From positions 1-64,000 of the forward strand of contig NZ_BMFW01000007.1 in NCBI RefSeq assembly GCF_014639275.1: a stretch of DNA of 64,000 bases, in the 5' to 3' direction. The translations under genes and the position numbers were made by a program. A model generated the notes under the pieces. That model did no database searches and was not told the DNA's origin. It saw nothing but the letters and a program-made list of their open reading frames with translations. This document shows positions 7,222 to 17,529 of this stretch, in pieces. Source of the stretch: Arthrobacter liuii. Lineage in GTDB: Bacteria > Actinomycetota > Actinomycetes > Actinomycetales > Micrococcaceae. Within the stretch, counting starts at the first letter, position 1. The number at the start of each line of letters is the position of its first letter.

Positions 7222-8199
7222 GTGTTAAAAAAACTGGCCATCACAGTAACCATGGGCGTATTGTCCCTGACCGGGTGCACCGCCGCCCCAAGCCCAACGG
7301 GGGCGGCCGCCACAATGGCTGGTCACGAGTCAATACCTCCCAGCGCAGCCCCGATTGCACCGTCCGCGGCGCCTTCGACGGTGGCAACACCGGAAACACA
7401 AGGTGCCGGCGACACTAAGCCTCCCCTCGCGGGTGCCTCGCACCCGACAAAGGCCGCCGCTCCCCCAAGCCCGTCGCAGGCTGTCCCCGCCGCGGCTGTA
7501 GGGGGAGCGTCGGCGACCGCTTCGAATCAGAATGGCGCCACGACAGGTGACGGTACGCAGGCAGCTGCGATTTTGGGTTGGGGCCCGGTCGTTGCGGGAG
7601 ACGAGTTCTCCAACACGGGGACACCTGACCCCACTAAATGGACCGTGTATAACGGGCCAGGGCACGCAGGCAACGGCATTCGCAGCCCTCAGGCTTGGTC
7701 TGTCGCGAACGGTGTGGCTACCGTAAGCGGCGATGCCGTTGGCGCCACAGGCGGAATGTCCGCAAAGTTCGCGCAGCAAAAGTACGGTCGCTGGGAAACG
7801 CGCATGAGAAGCACTGCACGCGATCCGAAGTACCACCCGGTCCTGATCCTCTGGCCCAACAACAACGCCTCTCCGAACTGCGCCGAAATCGATTATGCGG
7901 AAGGCAATTCGGACTCCACCATGATGAAGTTCTTCCTGCACTACGCCTGCAGCGGAGCGGATCATCAGGCTGCCATGTCGACACCGGTTGACAGCAACCA
8001 GTGGCACAACTATGCAGTGGAGTGGACTCCATCCGGTATCACTGGATACGTGGACGGGGTCAAAACATTCACTGACACAACTCCCGCGCATCAACCCTCG
8101 GTGGGCATGCACCAGACATTGCAGCTGGATTGGTTCCCGGATGGTTCAGCTACCAAGCCATCTCAAATGCAAGTCGACTGGGTCCGCGTCTACAAGTAG
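7222..8199 (+). CDS. Lipoprotein with glycoside hydrolase family 16-like domain
   Basis: The GTG start is fixed by GGAGG 6 bases upstream. The N-terminus has a lipoprotein signal with lipobox LTGC (Cys19), then an Ala/Pro/Thr-rich linker to about residue 110, then a GH16-like jelly-roll domain. The catalytic pattern EIDYAEG, fitting E-[I/L]-D-x-x-E, lies near residue 219, preceded by GRWETRMRS and followed by WHNYAVEWTPSGITGYVDG, both typical of GH16 laminarinase-type enzymes. It probably cleaves beta-glucan at the cell surface, though many GH16-like lipoproteins are uncharacterised. A/T-ending codons are more frequent than in neighbouring genes, hinting at later acquisition. Confidence 0.85.
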   Translation: MLKKLAITVTMGVLSLTGCTAAPSPTGAAATMAGHESIPPSAAPIAPSAAPSTVATPETQGAGDTKPPLAGASHPTKAAAPPSPSQAVPAAAVGGASATASNQNGATTGDGTQAAAILGWGPVVAGDEFSNTGTPDPTKWTVYNGPGHAGNGIRSPQAWSVANGVATVSGDAVGATGGMSAKFAQQKYGRWETRMRSTARDPKYHPVLILWPNNNASPNCAEIDYAEGNSDSTMMKFFLHYACSGADHQAAMSTPVDSNQWHNYAVEWTPSGITGYVDGVKTFTDTTPAHQPSVGMHQTLQLDWFPDGSATKPSQMQVDWVRVYK

Positions 8200-8391
8200 G
8201 CATGCACGTCGGCAGGTAACGTTCTACCGACTCCAGGGCTGGCATCAGGTTTCTGGGTACCGTCGCGGTGGGACTTATTGGCGGTTCCGCATTGCTCCAT
8301 GGACAGCGCCCGTCCCATTTGGCAGGATGGCCCATGCCGGTCTGGCTTCAGAGACACCGGACAGCTGAACAGGAAAAGGACAACGGGAACA

Positions 8392-8475
8392 ATGCGCACG
8401 CAAAAGGTCGTTTCGGCCGCCGCTGCCATAGAGGGCGGGGCGGCCGCTTTGGCCTGCACCGCGGGGACTGACTGA
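8392..8475 (+). pseudogene. Possible remnant of a secreted/lipoprotein gene start
   Basis: A 27-codon frame encodes MRTQKVVSAAAAIEGGAAAL then ACTAGTD and stops. It has the shape of a lipoprotein signal (basic N-terminus, hydrophobic core, L-A-C) with nothing after it, and GGAAAAGGA lies upstream. It could be a decayed gene, a short peptide, or chance. The rest of the 331-base gap 8200-8530 holds no other gene. Confidence 0.22.
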
Positions 8476-8530
8476 CTCCCCGTTGCCCGCGGCCCGGATC
8501 CGGGCTGCCCACCTTCACGAAAGTTCAGCC

Positions 8531-9025
8531 ATGCAATCAGTCACGCCTCAACAGATCCGCTCATCCTTCGTCAACGCCAGCCGTTCAGAAGCCGCCAAGC
8601 TCACCCTGCCCAAGAACTTCGACTCCCTGGACTGGGACAGCTTGGAGTTCCTGGGCTGGCGGGACGGGAAGATGCCGCTGCGCGGCTACCTGGTGGTTCC
8701 CGGGGCCAAGGGCCTCACCGGGATCATGCTCCGGGCACCCGAAGGAGGGGCCAAAAAGAAACGGTCGGTGCTGTGCGAACTCTGCCGCGACGTGTTCTCC
8801 AAGGAGGACGTGCTCCTCTGGGTCGCCAAGCGGGCCGGCCAGTCCGGGCGTGACGGAAATACCGTGGGCACGCTGATCTGCGCCGATTTCCTGTGCTGCG
8901 GCAACGTGCGCAAGGAACCGCCGGTCAACGAGATCAACCCGGACCCGGCCGCCGTCGTGGAACGCCAAATCCAGGGCCTGCAGGACCGCGCGGCGCAATT
9001 CCTTGGGCGCGTGCAGTCCAGGTAG
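8531..9025 (+). CDS. FBP-domain (FusB-like, EF-G-binding type) zinc-finger protein
   Basis: The 164-residue product has an alpha-helical N-terminal part and a C-terminal treble-clef-type zinc site: CELC near residue 79 and CADFLCCGNVRKEP near 116-128. This is the layout of FBP-domain proteins related to FusB/FusC, which bind elongation factor G and can release it from the ribosome. ATG 8531 was chosen over an upstream in-frame ATG at 8483 because homology-like sequence starts at MQSVTPQQIRSSF. Its stop is only 23 bases from the end of convergent jetC. A role in fusidic-acid resistance is not implied for actinobacterial members. Confidence 0.85.
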   Translation: MQSVTPQQIRSSFVNASRSEAAKLTLPKNFDSLDWDSLEFLGWRDGKMPLRGYLVVPGAKGLTGIMLRAPEGGAKKKRSVLCELCRDVFSKEDVLLWVAKRAGQSGRDGNTVGTLICADFLCCGNVRKEPPVNEINPDPAAVVERQIQGLQDRAAQFLGRVQSR

Positions 9026-9048
9026 GACCGCAGTCAAAGCAGCGGCGG

Positions 9049-12000
9049 TTACCGCAGGACGATGTCCACCGGGTTCGCCTCCGACCGCCAGGCACCTTCC
9101 TCCCCCGGGCGGGGGCGGATCACCGGCGCCGTGAGCACGCCGGAGCGGTTGGTGCGCCGGTCACGGAGGATTTCCGTGACGGAGCCCAGGTGCCGGGACA
9201 GGTCGATCACGTTTTCTGGGGCCGCCAGCAGCAGCTGGAAACCGAATTCGTGCAGCGCCTTGATCCCGGCACCGGCGAACTCCTCGGAGGCGAGCACAAA
9301 GGCCTCGTCCATCATCACGGTGCCGTACGTGGTGAAGCCCTGCTCGGCGATGCCCAGCTGGTAGCTCAGGGCCGCTGCCATGATGAACGCGGTGAACCGC
9401 TGCCGCTCGCCGCCGGACATGGAACCGGTATCCGCATGCATAAAGACCTCGGTCTTCTTGCCGCCGCGGGGACCGGTGACTTCCCTGTGCTCCTTGCACT
9501 GGATGAACAGGTGCCCGCGCACATCCAGTACCTCGGCCCGCCACCGGCGGTCCTCGGGCGCCTGGGATCCTAGCCTCTTCACCAGCGTCTCCAGGGACTT
9601 GTAGCGGGCGGTGAGCTCGCCGTCGTCGTCCTTTTCCGCGCCGGGACCCTCGGCGCGGCCGGCTTCTGCCTTCGCCGACCGCGCGTGCCGCACCTTCAAG
9701 GCGTTCTGGATGGCGTCCTTGAACTGTTTGGCCGTGGGCGGCAGTGTCTGCTTGATGTCCAGTTCCAGGTAGCTGCCCTCGTGGAAGTTCACCTGGGACA
9801 GGATCCCGTTCAGGGGCAGGATGCGGCTGGTGATGGAGCGGCGTTCCTCGTCCAGCAGGTGCAGCAGGGTGCTGAAGGATTCGTGCGTGCGCTGGTTGAA
9901 GAACTGCCGGAACTCCGCCTCCTGCGCGGGCAGGCCGTCGTTCACGATCGCGTGGTAGCGGGCCTCGAATTCGCTGGCCGCGCCGATGCTGGTGCCGTGG
10001 TCCACCGAGATGGCGCTGCCCCACTCGCGGACGAAGCCTTCAAAGATGCGAGTGAGCCGTTCAGCCGTGGCCTGTCCCCGTGACTCAGCGGTGTGCAGCT
10101 CGCCCAGCAGGGCGGTCCGGACCCGGTTGGCCAGGTTGTCCAGCTCGTGCATCTCCGTGACGTCGCCGAATTCCGCGAAGTACGGTTCGAGCGCCGTGAC
10201 GGTGGCGTCCGACGGCGGTGCCTGGGCCAGGCGGTCACGCGCGGCTTCCAGCAGGGTGTCGGCAGCCGTCAGCTGGCGGTCCAGTGCCTTGTATTCGCTC
10301 TGCAGCACTGCCGCGGACTCGGTGCTGGACTGGTGTTTCTGCCGGACCTCCTCGATGGCGGCACGCAGCGGTTCCAGGTCCGCCTGTGCAGCCAGGGCGT
10401 CCTTGAGCCGCTGCTCGATCCGGGTGAGCTCCTCGGCGGCCACCGCAGCGGATACCTGCTCCCAGGGCCGGTCGTCTTCCGCGATGCGGCGCAATGCGTC
10501 GAGCTGCCGGCTCATCCCCTGGTGCGAGTCCTCGCGGCTCTGCGCCAGTTCGGCGGCCTTGGCCACTTCCTGCCGGAGGTCCTCCACCTGCCCGGCAACG
10601 AGTTCCAGCTTGGCGGCGTTGTCGAAGCCCAGCACGTAGTCCTGGCGGCTGGTGAAGCGGTCGTCCTTCTCCACCGTGTGCCGGTTACGCTTGACCACTC
10701 CGCCCAGGCTGAGGCCCCTGTCCAGCGCGGCCAGTTCGTCAGGGTCCTCCACGCACGGGTAGGCGAAGTCCAGCGCAATGCGCTCGCGGACCCATTCGCC
10801 GGCTTCCGCAGCCGCACCGGAGGCGAGGATGTCCAGCTTGGTGAGCAGGTCGCCGGCGCGCGCGTCCTCCACGGCGAGCACGCCGCCGGCGAGCGGCTTG
10901 GAGACGTCCACCGCCCGCAGCGCGCCGCGGACGTTGTGGTCGTTGAGGTAGCGGGTCACGGCACCGAAGTGCTCCCCTGGGACCAGCAGGGTGGTGGCCA
11001 GGTTGCGGAGCGCGCGTTCGGCCGCTGGGCGCCACCTTTCCTCCCCTTCGGCGAGGTCCATGAGTTCGCCGGCGAAAGGCATCCGGTCCTCGGGAATGCC
11101 GGTGGCGGCGGCAATGGCGGCGCGGTTTTCAATGCTCGACGGCGGCAGCAGGGACTTGCGCGTCTTCAGCGAGACGAGTTCCTGCTCGGCGGCCGCCAGC
11201 TCACGTTTCCGGCCGGCGTGGGCATCGAACGCCTCGAACCGCAGCTCCTGCAGGGCCTGCGAATCATCCCTTAGCTCAGCCGACCTCGCCGCCGCCTGCT
11301 CGTGGGCCTGCTCCCAACCGGCGGCACTCCACTCAAGCTGCAGCCCGGCGTCGGCCAGCGCCTGCTGCGCAGCCTCCTCAACCTGCCGGCCCAGCTTCAG
11401 GCCAACCCGAGCGTTCTCCAGCGACTGCTCGATCGCCGAGATCGCGTTGCCGCCCTGATTGTTGTAGTCGGTCTCCAACTGCCGCAGTTCCTTGGCCAGG
11501 CCGTCGCGGACCGCCCGCTCCGTGCCGAGCTCCTTGGCTTTTGCCTGGGCCAGTTCCCTGAAGCGGACCAGCGTTTTCTGGTGGACGGTGACGGCGAGCT
11601 GCTGCCTGTACGCCTCGAACTCCTCGCCCACCAGTTCCCGGAGCCGGTTCGCGTCCAGCAGTGACTGCGCATACTCACGGTTCAGGCTCGGGACCGGCGC
11701 CAGCTGGTCGCGCTGCTGCCGGACGTCCTCCAGCCGCTGGCGGATGGACATCAGGTTGCTGAACTCCTCCACCACGTCGTCCGCCGCGGCCAGCGTTGCC
11801 GGCGCGTCAAGGACCTGGTCGCGGAAGAAGGTATTGACGCTGCCGCCCAGCCCCTTGCCGGCCTGGATCACGCGCAGCAGGGGCAGGGCCTGGTCCGAGC
11901 TGATCCCCAGCAGGCGCCGGAACCGCTCGGCGAACGCCTTGTGGACGTCGAACACCTGGGCGTGCGGGAAGGTCGCCTCCAGCGCACCCTTGGTGAACCG

Positions 12001-12513
12001 CTTGTCAGCAATGCCCTCAACGGCCTCCAGGTCCAGGGGCACGTTGTCGACCAGGTAGAACCGGCCGACGCTAGACTCCGTTCCGTTCTTAGGCAGGTCG
12101 AACAGCGCCGACACCGTCACCCGGGTACCCGCGGCGTTATCGAACGTCAGGGCGACGGCGGACCACGTGGCTCCCGGGCGCTGGAACGCACTCGCCGAGC
12201 CCTCGCCCACCGCCTTGTCCCCCACCTTGCCGCGCATGTACGTGAACGTGGTCCGCTTGTCCTCCACCGCCCCGCCCGACCGCTGCGCGGCCGCCTCGTT
12301 TGACCGCGGCCGCGCATCGAACACCCGCAGCATGGCATCGAACAGCGTCGACTTGCCCACGCCCGAATTACCCGTCAGCAGTGTCCCGTTCCGGTCCACG
12401 TGCATCGTGTGGGCTCCGTGGAACGTCCCCCAGTTCACCACCTGCACCAACGCAAGCCGCATCTGCCCCGGGTTCGCCACGTCCCCCAGCGGGAGCATGC
12501 TCGCGATGGTCAC
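9049..12513 (-). CDS. jetC: Wadjet/MksB-like SMC ATPase, JetC
   Basis: The 1154-residue protein has a Walker [10 protein letters not shown] at residues 48-56, long coiled-coil arms rich in Glu, Arg, Ala and Gln with a hinge-like region in the middle (about 450-600), then the ABC signature SGGERQ and Walker [10 protein letters not shown] near the C-terminus. This is the SMC/MukB/MksB architecture. The GTG start overlaps the jetB stop by four bases. In Wadjet systems JetABC forms a loop-extruding condensin that senses small circular DNA, and JetD cleaves it. Downstream there are only 23 bases before the convergent FBP gene, so no jetD follows. Alternative name: MksB/EptC. Confidence 0.93.
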   Translation of the reverse strand: MTIASMLPLGDVANPGQMRLALVQVVNWGTFHGAHTMHVDRNGTLLTGNSGVGKSTLFDAMLRVFDARPRSNEAAAQRSGGAVEDKRTTFTYMRGKVGDKAVGEGSASAFQRPGATWSAVALTFDNAAGTRVTVSALFDLPKNGTESSVGRFYLVDNVPLDLEAVEGIADKRFTKGALEATFPHAQVFDVHKAFAERFRRLLGISSDQALPLLRVIQAGKGLGGSVNTFFRDQVLDAPATLAAADDVVEEFSNLMSIRQRLEDVRQQRDQLAPVPSLNREYAQSLLDANRLRELVGEEFEAYRQQLAVTVHQKTLVRFRELAQAKAKELGTERAVRDGLAKELRQLETDYNNQGGNAISAIEQSLENARVGLKLGRQVEEAAQQALADAGLQLEWSAAGWEQAHEQAAARSAELRDDSQALQELRFEAFDAHAGRKRELAAAEQELVSLKTRKSLLPPSSIENRAAIAAATGIPEDRMPFAGELMDLAEGEERWRPAAERALRNLATTLLVPGEHFGAVTRYLNDHNVRGALRAVDVSKPLAGGVLAVEDARAGDLLTKLDILASGAAAEAGEWVRERIALDFAYPCVEDPDELAALDRGLSLGGVVKRNRHTVEKDDRFTSRQDYVLGFDNAAKLELVAGQVEDLRQEVAKAAELAQSREDSHQGMSRQLDALRRIAEDDRPWEQVSAAVAAEELTRIEQRLKDALAAQADLEPLRAAIEEVRQKHQSSTESAAVLQSEYKALDRQLTAADTLLEAARDRLAQAPPSDATVTALEPYFAEFGDVTEMHELDNLANRVRTALLGELHTAESRGQATAERLTRIFEGFVREWGSAISVDHGTSIGAASEFEARYHAIVNDGLPAQEAEFRQFFNQRTHESFSTLLHLLDEERRSITSRILPLNGILSQVNFHEGSYLELDIKQTLPPTAKQFKDAIQNALKVRHARSAKAEAGRAEGPGAEKDDDGELTARYKSLETLVKRLGSQAPEDRRWRAEVLDVRGHLFIQCKEHREVTGPRGGKKTEVFMHADTGSMSGGERQRFTAFIMAAALSYQLGIAEQGFTTYGTVMMDEAFVLASEEFAGAGIKALHEFGFQLLLAAPENVIDLSRHLGSVTEILRDRRTNRSGVLTAPVIRPRPGEEGAWRSEANPVDIVLR

Positions 12514-13382
12514 TTGGCTTCTCCTTCCTTGGTCGCGGCTTGGTACGACGACGGTGCAGCACCGTCGTCGTGCTCGTCCCCGTCACCTGCGCCGGCGTCC
12601 AGGTCCAGCAGCGGTTCTGTTCCTGACTGGTCGGTGGAGGCGGCCACCAGGGCTTCGATGTGGGCCGGGATGTCGCCGATGTTTTCAAAGGGCAGGGCCA
12701 GAGGCAGGGCGTTGGAGATGGTGTAGACGTCGTCCAGTCCGGTGGGGAGCAGGAGCTGGCGCGCCAGGAGCTTCGTGATGGCACGGGTCACGACGTCTGC
12801 GTCGCGGAGGGCGTCCTGCTGGCCGGCAGGCTGGTAGTGCGCCACCAGGTCCGCGATTTCCTCACGGGTGATGGTGGGATCTGTCTGGGCCGTGACGTGC
12901 CGATCCAGCAGCAGGCGGAGCCTCAGCAGCAAGATGGTTTCCACCCGGCTGAGGGCACGCTGCTGGCGCAGAATGCTGGAGCGGGTACTGCCGCCGATCA
13001 CCTCGGGGTCCACGGGGCGGAGAACGGCGATCTTCCGCTCGTGGTCCAGCTGCAACGCCAGGAACAGCTCGGAGAGGCGGCTGCGGAGTATCGCCTGGTT
13101 GTCCAGCAGTACCGTCCAGAGCTTTTCGTCCCGGCCGCCGTCGATGTACGGGCCCTTGAGGAGCTTCACCAGGGCCTGGCGCACCTTCATGGACAGGACT
13201 CCGGTATCGCCGGGGAACAGGGCAGCGCCGTCGACGAAGGTGTCGCGGGGCGAGACTGCTCCGGGGTACCCAGCGCCCGATGCCGCGCTGGTTGCATCCT
13301 GCTCAACCCCCGGCTCGTCCATGCGCTCACCCGCTGGCGTTTCCGCCGACTCAACTACCGGCGTCGTACTTTCCTCAGTCAT
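12510..13382 (-). CDS. jetB: DUF4194 protein, Wadjet JetB / MksE-like subunit
   Basis: The 290-residue protein lies between jetA and jetC, with overlaps of 8 and 4 bases, so the three are translated as one operon. After an acidic, low-complexity N-terminus (1-50) comes a winged-helix-rich core with the blocks [37 protein letters not shown] and [16 protein letters not shown], typical of DUF4194. The MukE/MksE-like role is to bridge the kleisin JetA and the SMC heads. The C-terminus is acidic and Asp/Glu rich. Confidence 0.92.
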   Translation of the reverse strand: MTEESTTPVVESAETPAGERMDEPGVEQDATSAASGAGYPGAVSPRDTFVDGAALFPGDTGVLSMKVRQALVKLLKGPYIDGGRDEKLWTVLLDNQAILRSRLSELFLALQLDHERKIAVLRPVDPEVIGGSTRSSILRQQRALSRVETILLLRLRLLLDRHVTAQTDPTITREEIADLVAHYQPAGQQDALRDADVVTRAITKLLARQLLLPTGLDDVYTISNALPLALPFENIGDIPAHIEALVAASTDQSGTEPLLDLDAGAGDGDEHDDGAAPSSYQAATKEGEAK

Positions 13383-14832
13383 CTGAATCCTTTGCGAGCG
13401 TGACCACCGGCAGGTAGGCCCTGCGGGTGGAGCCGTCTATCTGTTCGAAGTCCAGGCCGTCCCAGGCTCCGCGGCTGAACTCTGCACCGGCGTGCAGGGC
13501 TTCCGACAGCAGGGCGCGGATGGTGTTGATGTGCTGCTCTTCGGGCGGCAGCTGCTGCCATGCGTCCGCCAGCGTGGCGGCCCCGGCCATCGCCGCCCGG
13601 ACCACCTGCGGTTTTGCCTTGCCTGTCCTCGGCGAGCGCACCCGGTTTGAGTCGGTGAAGGCGATGGGGTCCGCCAGGCGGGGCGGCGCCGCGAACTCGT
13701 CGGGGTCGAAGAGCTTCACCATGGACAGTGACTCGAAGCCGGCGTTGTATAGGACCGGTCCGGGAACCAGGCCGGGGCGTTCCCGCTCGTAGGGGAGGGA
13801 CCGGATGGCCTGTTCGGCTTCGCGCAGGACTTGCCGAAGCCGGACGGACTGGCGGAAGTCGTCGCTTTGGACGTAGGTGTTCAGGCTTTCGCTGAGCTTG
13901 CCATAGATGCGCTGGATCTGGCTGTGCTGCTGGCGGAGCTCGGCCACCAGATTCTTCAGCGTTTCCCGGTCGTCGGGCGAGAGGTCGTCGGCGAACTGCC
14001 GGCTCAGGACCTCGCCAATCGCGGACCGGAACCTCACCTGCTGCTGCGGGTCCTCCAGGAACGCGGTGAAGGACCGGAACGTCCTGCCCTCCGGACTTTC
14101 GCGTAGCCGCTTGTCGGCCTCCAGGACCTGCGCCATGGTGGCACCCTTGGTCAGCGACTCCTCGATGATCTGGTTGCGGAGCCCGCCCACCAGTTCCTCG
14201 ATCCGGTCGCGCATCTTCTTGTAGTCCGCAGGCAGGCTGGCGGCCAGGTCCAGGATGTTCCCGGCAGCCTCCACTGCTTCGTCGTCCTCAAGCAGGCCGT
14301 CGAACTCGCCGGTACTGATGTCCTGGATCAGCTGCTGCCGCTCTTCGATTTCCTCTTCGAGGGCTTCGAGGCGGGCGCTCTGGTCCGGGTTGGTCTCGTT
14401 GGCAAGCTTTTCCACGTCCCCCAGCAGGGTGCCCAGGCGGGAACCGTTCAGGGTGGACCGCTCACTGGAGAGGCTGTCCAGGAAGGCAAGCACGCGCGCC
14501 GCAGGCTCGGTGGCCTCATAAACGATCTGGCCTGACTGGTTCCGGCGGGTCAGGAACTGCCGCCGTGTCCACTCATCGCCAAAAGCCTTTCCGTTGGCCC
14601 CTCCCCCCAGCCCTGGATCCTGGCGCCGGAGCTCCTCAAGGAAGGAGTCGACGTCGGCGTGGAATTCCTCAAGCGGCACCTGGGGCCGGGTGCGGGTGAA
14701 GGAAGCCTGGAGCACCGCGATCACCCACGGCGCCGAACGCGTCAAGGCCCAGGCAGGCCCCTTGGTGAGGAGTTCGAGGTCCCGGAGCCGGGCGCTGATG
14801 GCGTCAGCGGATGACCTGGCGGAGCGGGGCAC
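13375..14832 (-). CDS. jetA: DUF3375 protein, Wadjet JetA / MksF-like kleisin
   Basis: The 485-residue protein opens the operon. Its GTG start has AAGGAG upstream. An N-terminal winged-helix part ([34 protein letters not shown]) is followed by long helices (about 140-330), as in MukF/MksF-type kleisins with DUF3375. It would close the ring formed by JetC and recruit JetB. No nuclease motif is present. Family membership with jetB and jetC next to it is secure; function as plasmid defence in this genome depends on a JetD elsewhere. Confidence 0.92.
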   Translation of the reverse strand: MPRSARSSADAISARLRDLELLTKGPAWALTRSAPWVIAVLQASFTRTRPQVPLEEFHADVDSFLEELRRQDPGLGGGANGKAFGDEWTRRQFLTRRNQSGQIVYEATEPAARVLAFLDSLSSERSTLNGSRLGTLLGDVEKLANETNPDQSARLEALEEEIEERQQLIQDISTGEFDGLLEDDEAVEAAGNILDLAASLPADYKKMRDRIEELVGGLRNQIIEESLTKGATMAQVLEADKRLRESPEGRTFRSFTAFLEDPQQQVRFRSAIGEVLSRQFADDLSPDDRETLKNLVAELRQQHSQIQRIYGKLSESLNTYVQSDDFRQSVRLRQVLREAEQAIRSLPYERERPGLVPGPVLYNAGFESLSMVKLFDPDEFAAPPRLADPIAFTDSNRVRSPRTGKAKPQVVRAAMAGAATLADAWQQLPPEEQHINTIRALLSEALHAGAEFSRGAWDGLDFEQIDGSTRRAYLPVVTLAKDSDD

Positions 14833-14882
14833 ACACTCTCCTTGGGCTGTTGGCTGTTGGACTGTTTCCGGGGCTGGGCAGG

Positions 14883-14902
14883 GGGTCCGAGGGGACGGAC
14901 CC
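14883..14902. promoter_or_regulatory. Inverted repeat upstream of jetA
   Basis: GGGTCCG (14883-14889) and CGGACCC (14896-14902) form a perfect 7-bp inverted repeat with a 6-base centre, about 50 bases upstream of the jetA start. It could be an operator for the jet operon or a small hairpin. The 267-base gap 14833-15099 holds no gene; no clear -35/-10 pair was identified. Confidence 0.3.
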
Positions 14903-15099
14903 GAAAACTGCCAACTACAAGGTTAACGCAGGAGGCCGCGACCGCTCCGTGACCTACCTGCGGGTAGTGTTTCGATCCCGTATCAACAGGCGCTGGTGCC
15001 CGCGCCGGGTCTGGCTGGCCGCGCCGCTGTCCCCCTACGCTTCTGCTACTGGTCTTCACCACAAGTCTTTCGCAAAGCACTGTCGCAGCAGGGGGATTC

Positions 15100-15468
15100 A
15101 TGCAGTTCGATCTAAGCTCAGTGGAAACAGCCACCTTGGTCTTCATCGGGACACTGGTGTTCGGCGCTATTCTGGCGGCGTTCGTCCTCGCGGCAGGGCT
15201 GGTTGCCCTGGTGGTGCTGGGCGCGGGCAAGCTCACCTGGATGGTGGTGGTGAATACGCTGATGGCGGTTGTCCACGCGATCAATTCCGGCTGGGACAGG
15301 CTGGTGCACCGCGCCTCCGACGTGGAGCTCCCCAGCGATTTCCCGGCCCAGCCTTCCCCTGGCACGGGAACCTTACCCGCGGGTAATCTTGAGGGACAGC
15401 TGAAGGGTTCTCCAACCCGGCGGATCCATGGCTACACCGGCCAATCCGGCCAAGGAGATAACCCATGA
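15100..15468 (+). CDS. Small membrane protein of unknown function
   Basis: The 122-residue product has one or two hydrophobic segments (residues 11-58) followed by a hydrophilic, Pro/Gly-rich C-terminal tail. A GGGGG run lies just upstream of ATG. The last four bases overlap the start of the acyl-CoA dehydrogenase gene, so the two are co-translated. Its N-terminal segment resembles that of the protein at 18947-19597 (TLV..., GTL/M, LVLAGLG/KLT pattern). Not recognised as a named family. Confidence 0.65.
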   Translation: MQFDLSSVETATLVFIGTLVFGAILAAFVLAAGLVALVVLGAGKLTWMVVVNTLMAVVHAINSGWDRLVHRASDVELPSDFPAQPSPGTGTLPAGNLEGQLKGSPTRRIHGYTGQSGQGDNP

Positions 15469-17465
15469 CCTCCGCAACTGACAGCCAGGCCAAAGACGCC
15501 CCGGCTGAAGAAACCCCCGTCCCGGCCGGCCACATCGGCGCCGGCGCCACCGCTGAAGATGCCCGGGCCGTCGCCGAAGCTGCCCGGGAATCCGGCTGGG
15601 ACCGCCCCAGCTTCGCCAAGGGCCTCTACCTGGGCAGTTTCGACCTGGACCTGGTGCATCCATGGCCTGCTGCCGACCCCTCCTCCGTGGAGCGGGGCGA
15701 GGAGTTCATGGCCCGGCTCACGGAGTTTGCACAAACCATGTCCGGGCGGGTGATCGAACGGGAAGCGAAGATCCCGGACGAGTACATCAGGGGCCTTGCG
15801 GACCTCGGCGTCTTCGGCATGAAGATCCCGGAGGAATATGGCGGCCTGGGCCTCTCGCTGGTCTATTACGGGCGGGCCCTTGCACTGCTCGGCAGCGTGC
15901 ATCCCAGCCTCGGGGCCCTCATCTCCGCCCACCAGTCCATCGGAGTTCCGGAGCCGGTCAAGGTCTTTGGCACGCCTGGGCAAAAGCGCGAGTACCTGCC
16001 GCGCTGCGCTGCCGGCGCCGTCACCGCGTTCCTCCTCACCGAACCGGACGTGGGCAGCGATCCCGCCCGGCTGGGGAGCACTGCAACGCCCACGGACGAC
16101 GGCGACGCGTACCTTCTGGACGGCGTGAAGCTTTGGACCACCAACGGGGTGATCGCTGAGCTGGTGGTGGTCATGGCGGTTGTGCCGGCCCACACGGATC
16201 CGGACGGCACCACGCACAAGGGCGGCATCAGCGCGTTTGTGGTGGAGATGGACTCGCCGGGCATCACGGTGGAAAACCGCAACGCCTTCATGGGCCTGCG
16301 CGGCATCGAGAACGGCGTGACCCGGTTCCACCAGGTGCGGGTGCCGGCCGCCAACCGGTTGGGCCGTGAAGGCCAGGGCCTGAAGATCGCGCTGACCACC
16401 CTGAACACCGGCCGGCTCGCACTGCCGGCGCTGTGCGTGGCATCCGGGCGCTGGAGCCTGAAGATTGCCCGCGAATGGTCCAATGCCCGCACCCAGTGGG
16501 GCAGGCCCGTGGGCGAACACGAGGCCGTGGGCAAGAAGATCGCCTTCATCGCGGCCTCGGCCTTTGCCCTGGACGCCGTGTTTGAACTTTCCGCCGAACT
16601 TGCCGATGCCGGGCAGAAGGATGTCCGCATCGAGGCCGCGCTCGCAAAGCTGTGGGCCACGGAGATCAGCTGCCAGATAGCGGACGAGCTGGTACAGATC
16701 CGGGGTGGACGCGGCTTTGAAACGGCCGAATCACTGGCAGCCCGCGGGGAACGTGCGGTGCCGGCGGAACAGCAGGTACGGGACCTTCGCATCAACAGGA
16801 TTTTCGAGGGGTCTTCCGAAATCATGCGGTTGCTGATTGCCCGGGAAGCGGTCGATGCACACCTGGCCGCCGCGGGCGATCTTGCGTCCCTGGACGCCAG
16901 CCTGGCCGACAAAGCGAAAGCCGCCGTCGGCGCCTCCAGCTTCTACGCGAAATGGCTGCCAAAGCTGGTGGCCGGCGCCGGAATGGACCCCCGCTCCTAT
17001 GCTGAGTTCGGCAGGCTGGCCAAACACCTCCGGTTCGTTGAACGCTCGTCGCGGCGGCTGGCGCGGCAGACCTTCTACGGCATGGGCCGGTGGCAGGCCA
17101 AGCTGGAGCGCAAGCAGGCGTTCCTGGGCCGCGTGGTGGACATCGGCGCCGAGCTCTTCGCCATGACGGCGTGCTGCTCGCGCGCGGAAATGCTCCTCAA
17201 AACGTCCCCTGAAAAGGCCGCCGGCGCGTACGAGCTCGCCGACGCCTACTGCGAGCAGGCCAGGGTGCGGGTGGACGAGTACTTCGACAAGCTGTGGCGG
17301 AACACGGACGATGCCGACCATGCACTGACACGCAGGGTCCTGGCCGGTGACTACACGTGGCTGGAGGCGGGGGTCCTGGACCAGTCCGAAGGCACCGGCC
17401 CGTGGATCGCCGATGCCTCGCCGGGACCGTCCACGAAGGAGGACCTGCACCGGAAATACCGGTAA
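15465..17465 (+). CDS. Acyl-CoA dehydrogenase, long form
   Basis: The 666-residue protein has the acyl-CoA dehydrogenase signatures: LLTEPDVGSDPAR near residue 193, WTTNG near 224, and RINRIFEGSSEIMRL near 444-458 carrying the probable catalytic Glu. After the normal core of about 450 residues it has a C-terminal helical extension of about 200 residues, as in bacterial long-form FadE proteins. It would oxidise an acyl-CoA to enoyl-CoA with FAD and pass electrons to ETF. Chain-length preference is not predictable. Overlaps the upstream small membrane gene by four bases. Confidence 0.92.
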   Translation: MTSATDSQAKDAPAEETPVPAGHIGAGATAEDARAVAEAARESGWDRPSFAKGLYLGSFDLDLVHPWPAADPSSVERGEEFMARLTEFAQTMSGRVIEREAKIPDEYIRGLADLGVFGMKIPEEYGGLGLSLVYYGRALALLGSVHPSLGALISAHQSIGVPEPVKVFGTPGQKREYLPRCAAGAVTAFLLTEPDVGSDPARLGSTATPTDDGDAYLLDGVKLWTTNGVIAELVVVMAVVPAHTDPDGTTHKGGISAFVVEMDSPGITVENRNAFMGLRGIENGVTRFHQVRVPAANRLGREGQGLKIALTTLNTGRLALPALCVASGRWSLKIAREWSNARTQWGRPVGEHEAVGKKIAFIAASAFALDAVFELSAELADAGQKDVRIEAALAKLWATEISCQIADELVQIRGGRGFETAESLAARGERAVPAEQQVRDLRINRIFEGSSEIMRLLIAREAVDAHLAAAGDLASLDASLADKAKAAVGASSFYAKWLPKLVAGAGMDPRSYAEFGRLAKHLRFVERSSRRLARQTFYGMGRWQAKLERKQAFLGRVVDIGAELFAMTACCSRAEMLLKTSPEKAAGAYELADAYCEQARVRVDEYFDKLWRNTDDADHALTRRVLAGDYTWLEAGVLDQSEGTGPWIADASPGPSTKEDLHRKYR

Positions 17466-17529
17466 AACCGCAGGTCACAAAATAGTAAGCAGGCTTGCTA
17501 TCACCGGGAGCGAGTGGTTGAGTTGAGAC

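Noticed and set aside
10093..11274. A 393-residue plus-strand frame inside jetC
   Set aside because: Shadow of the coiled-coil arms of JetC; no recognisable domain.
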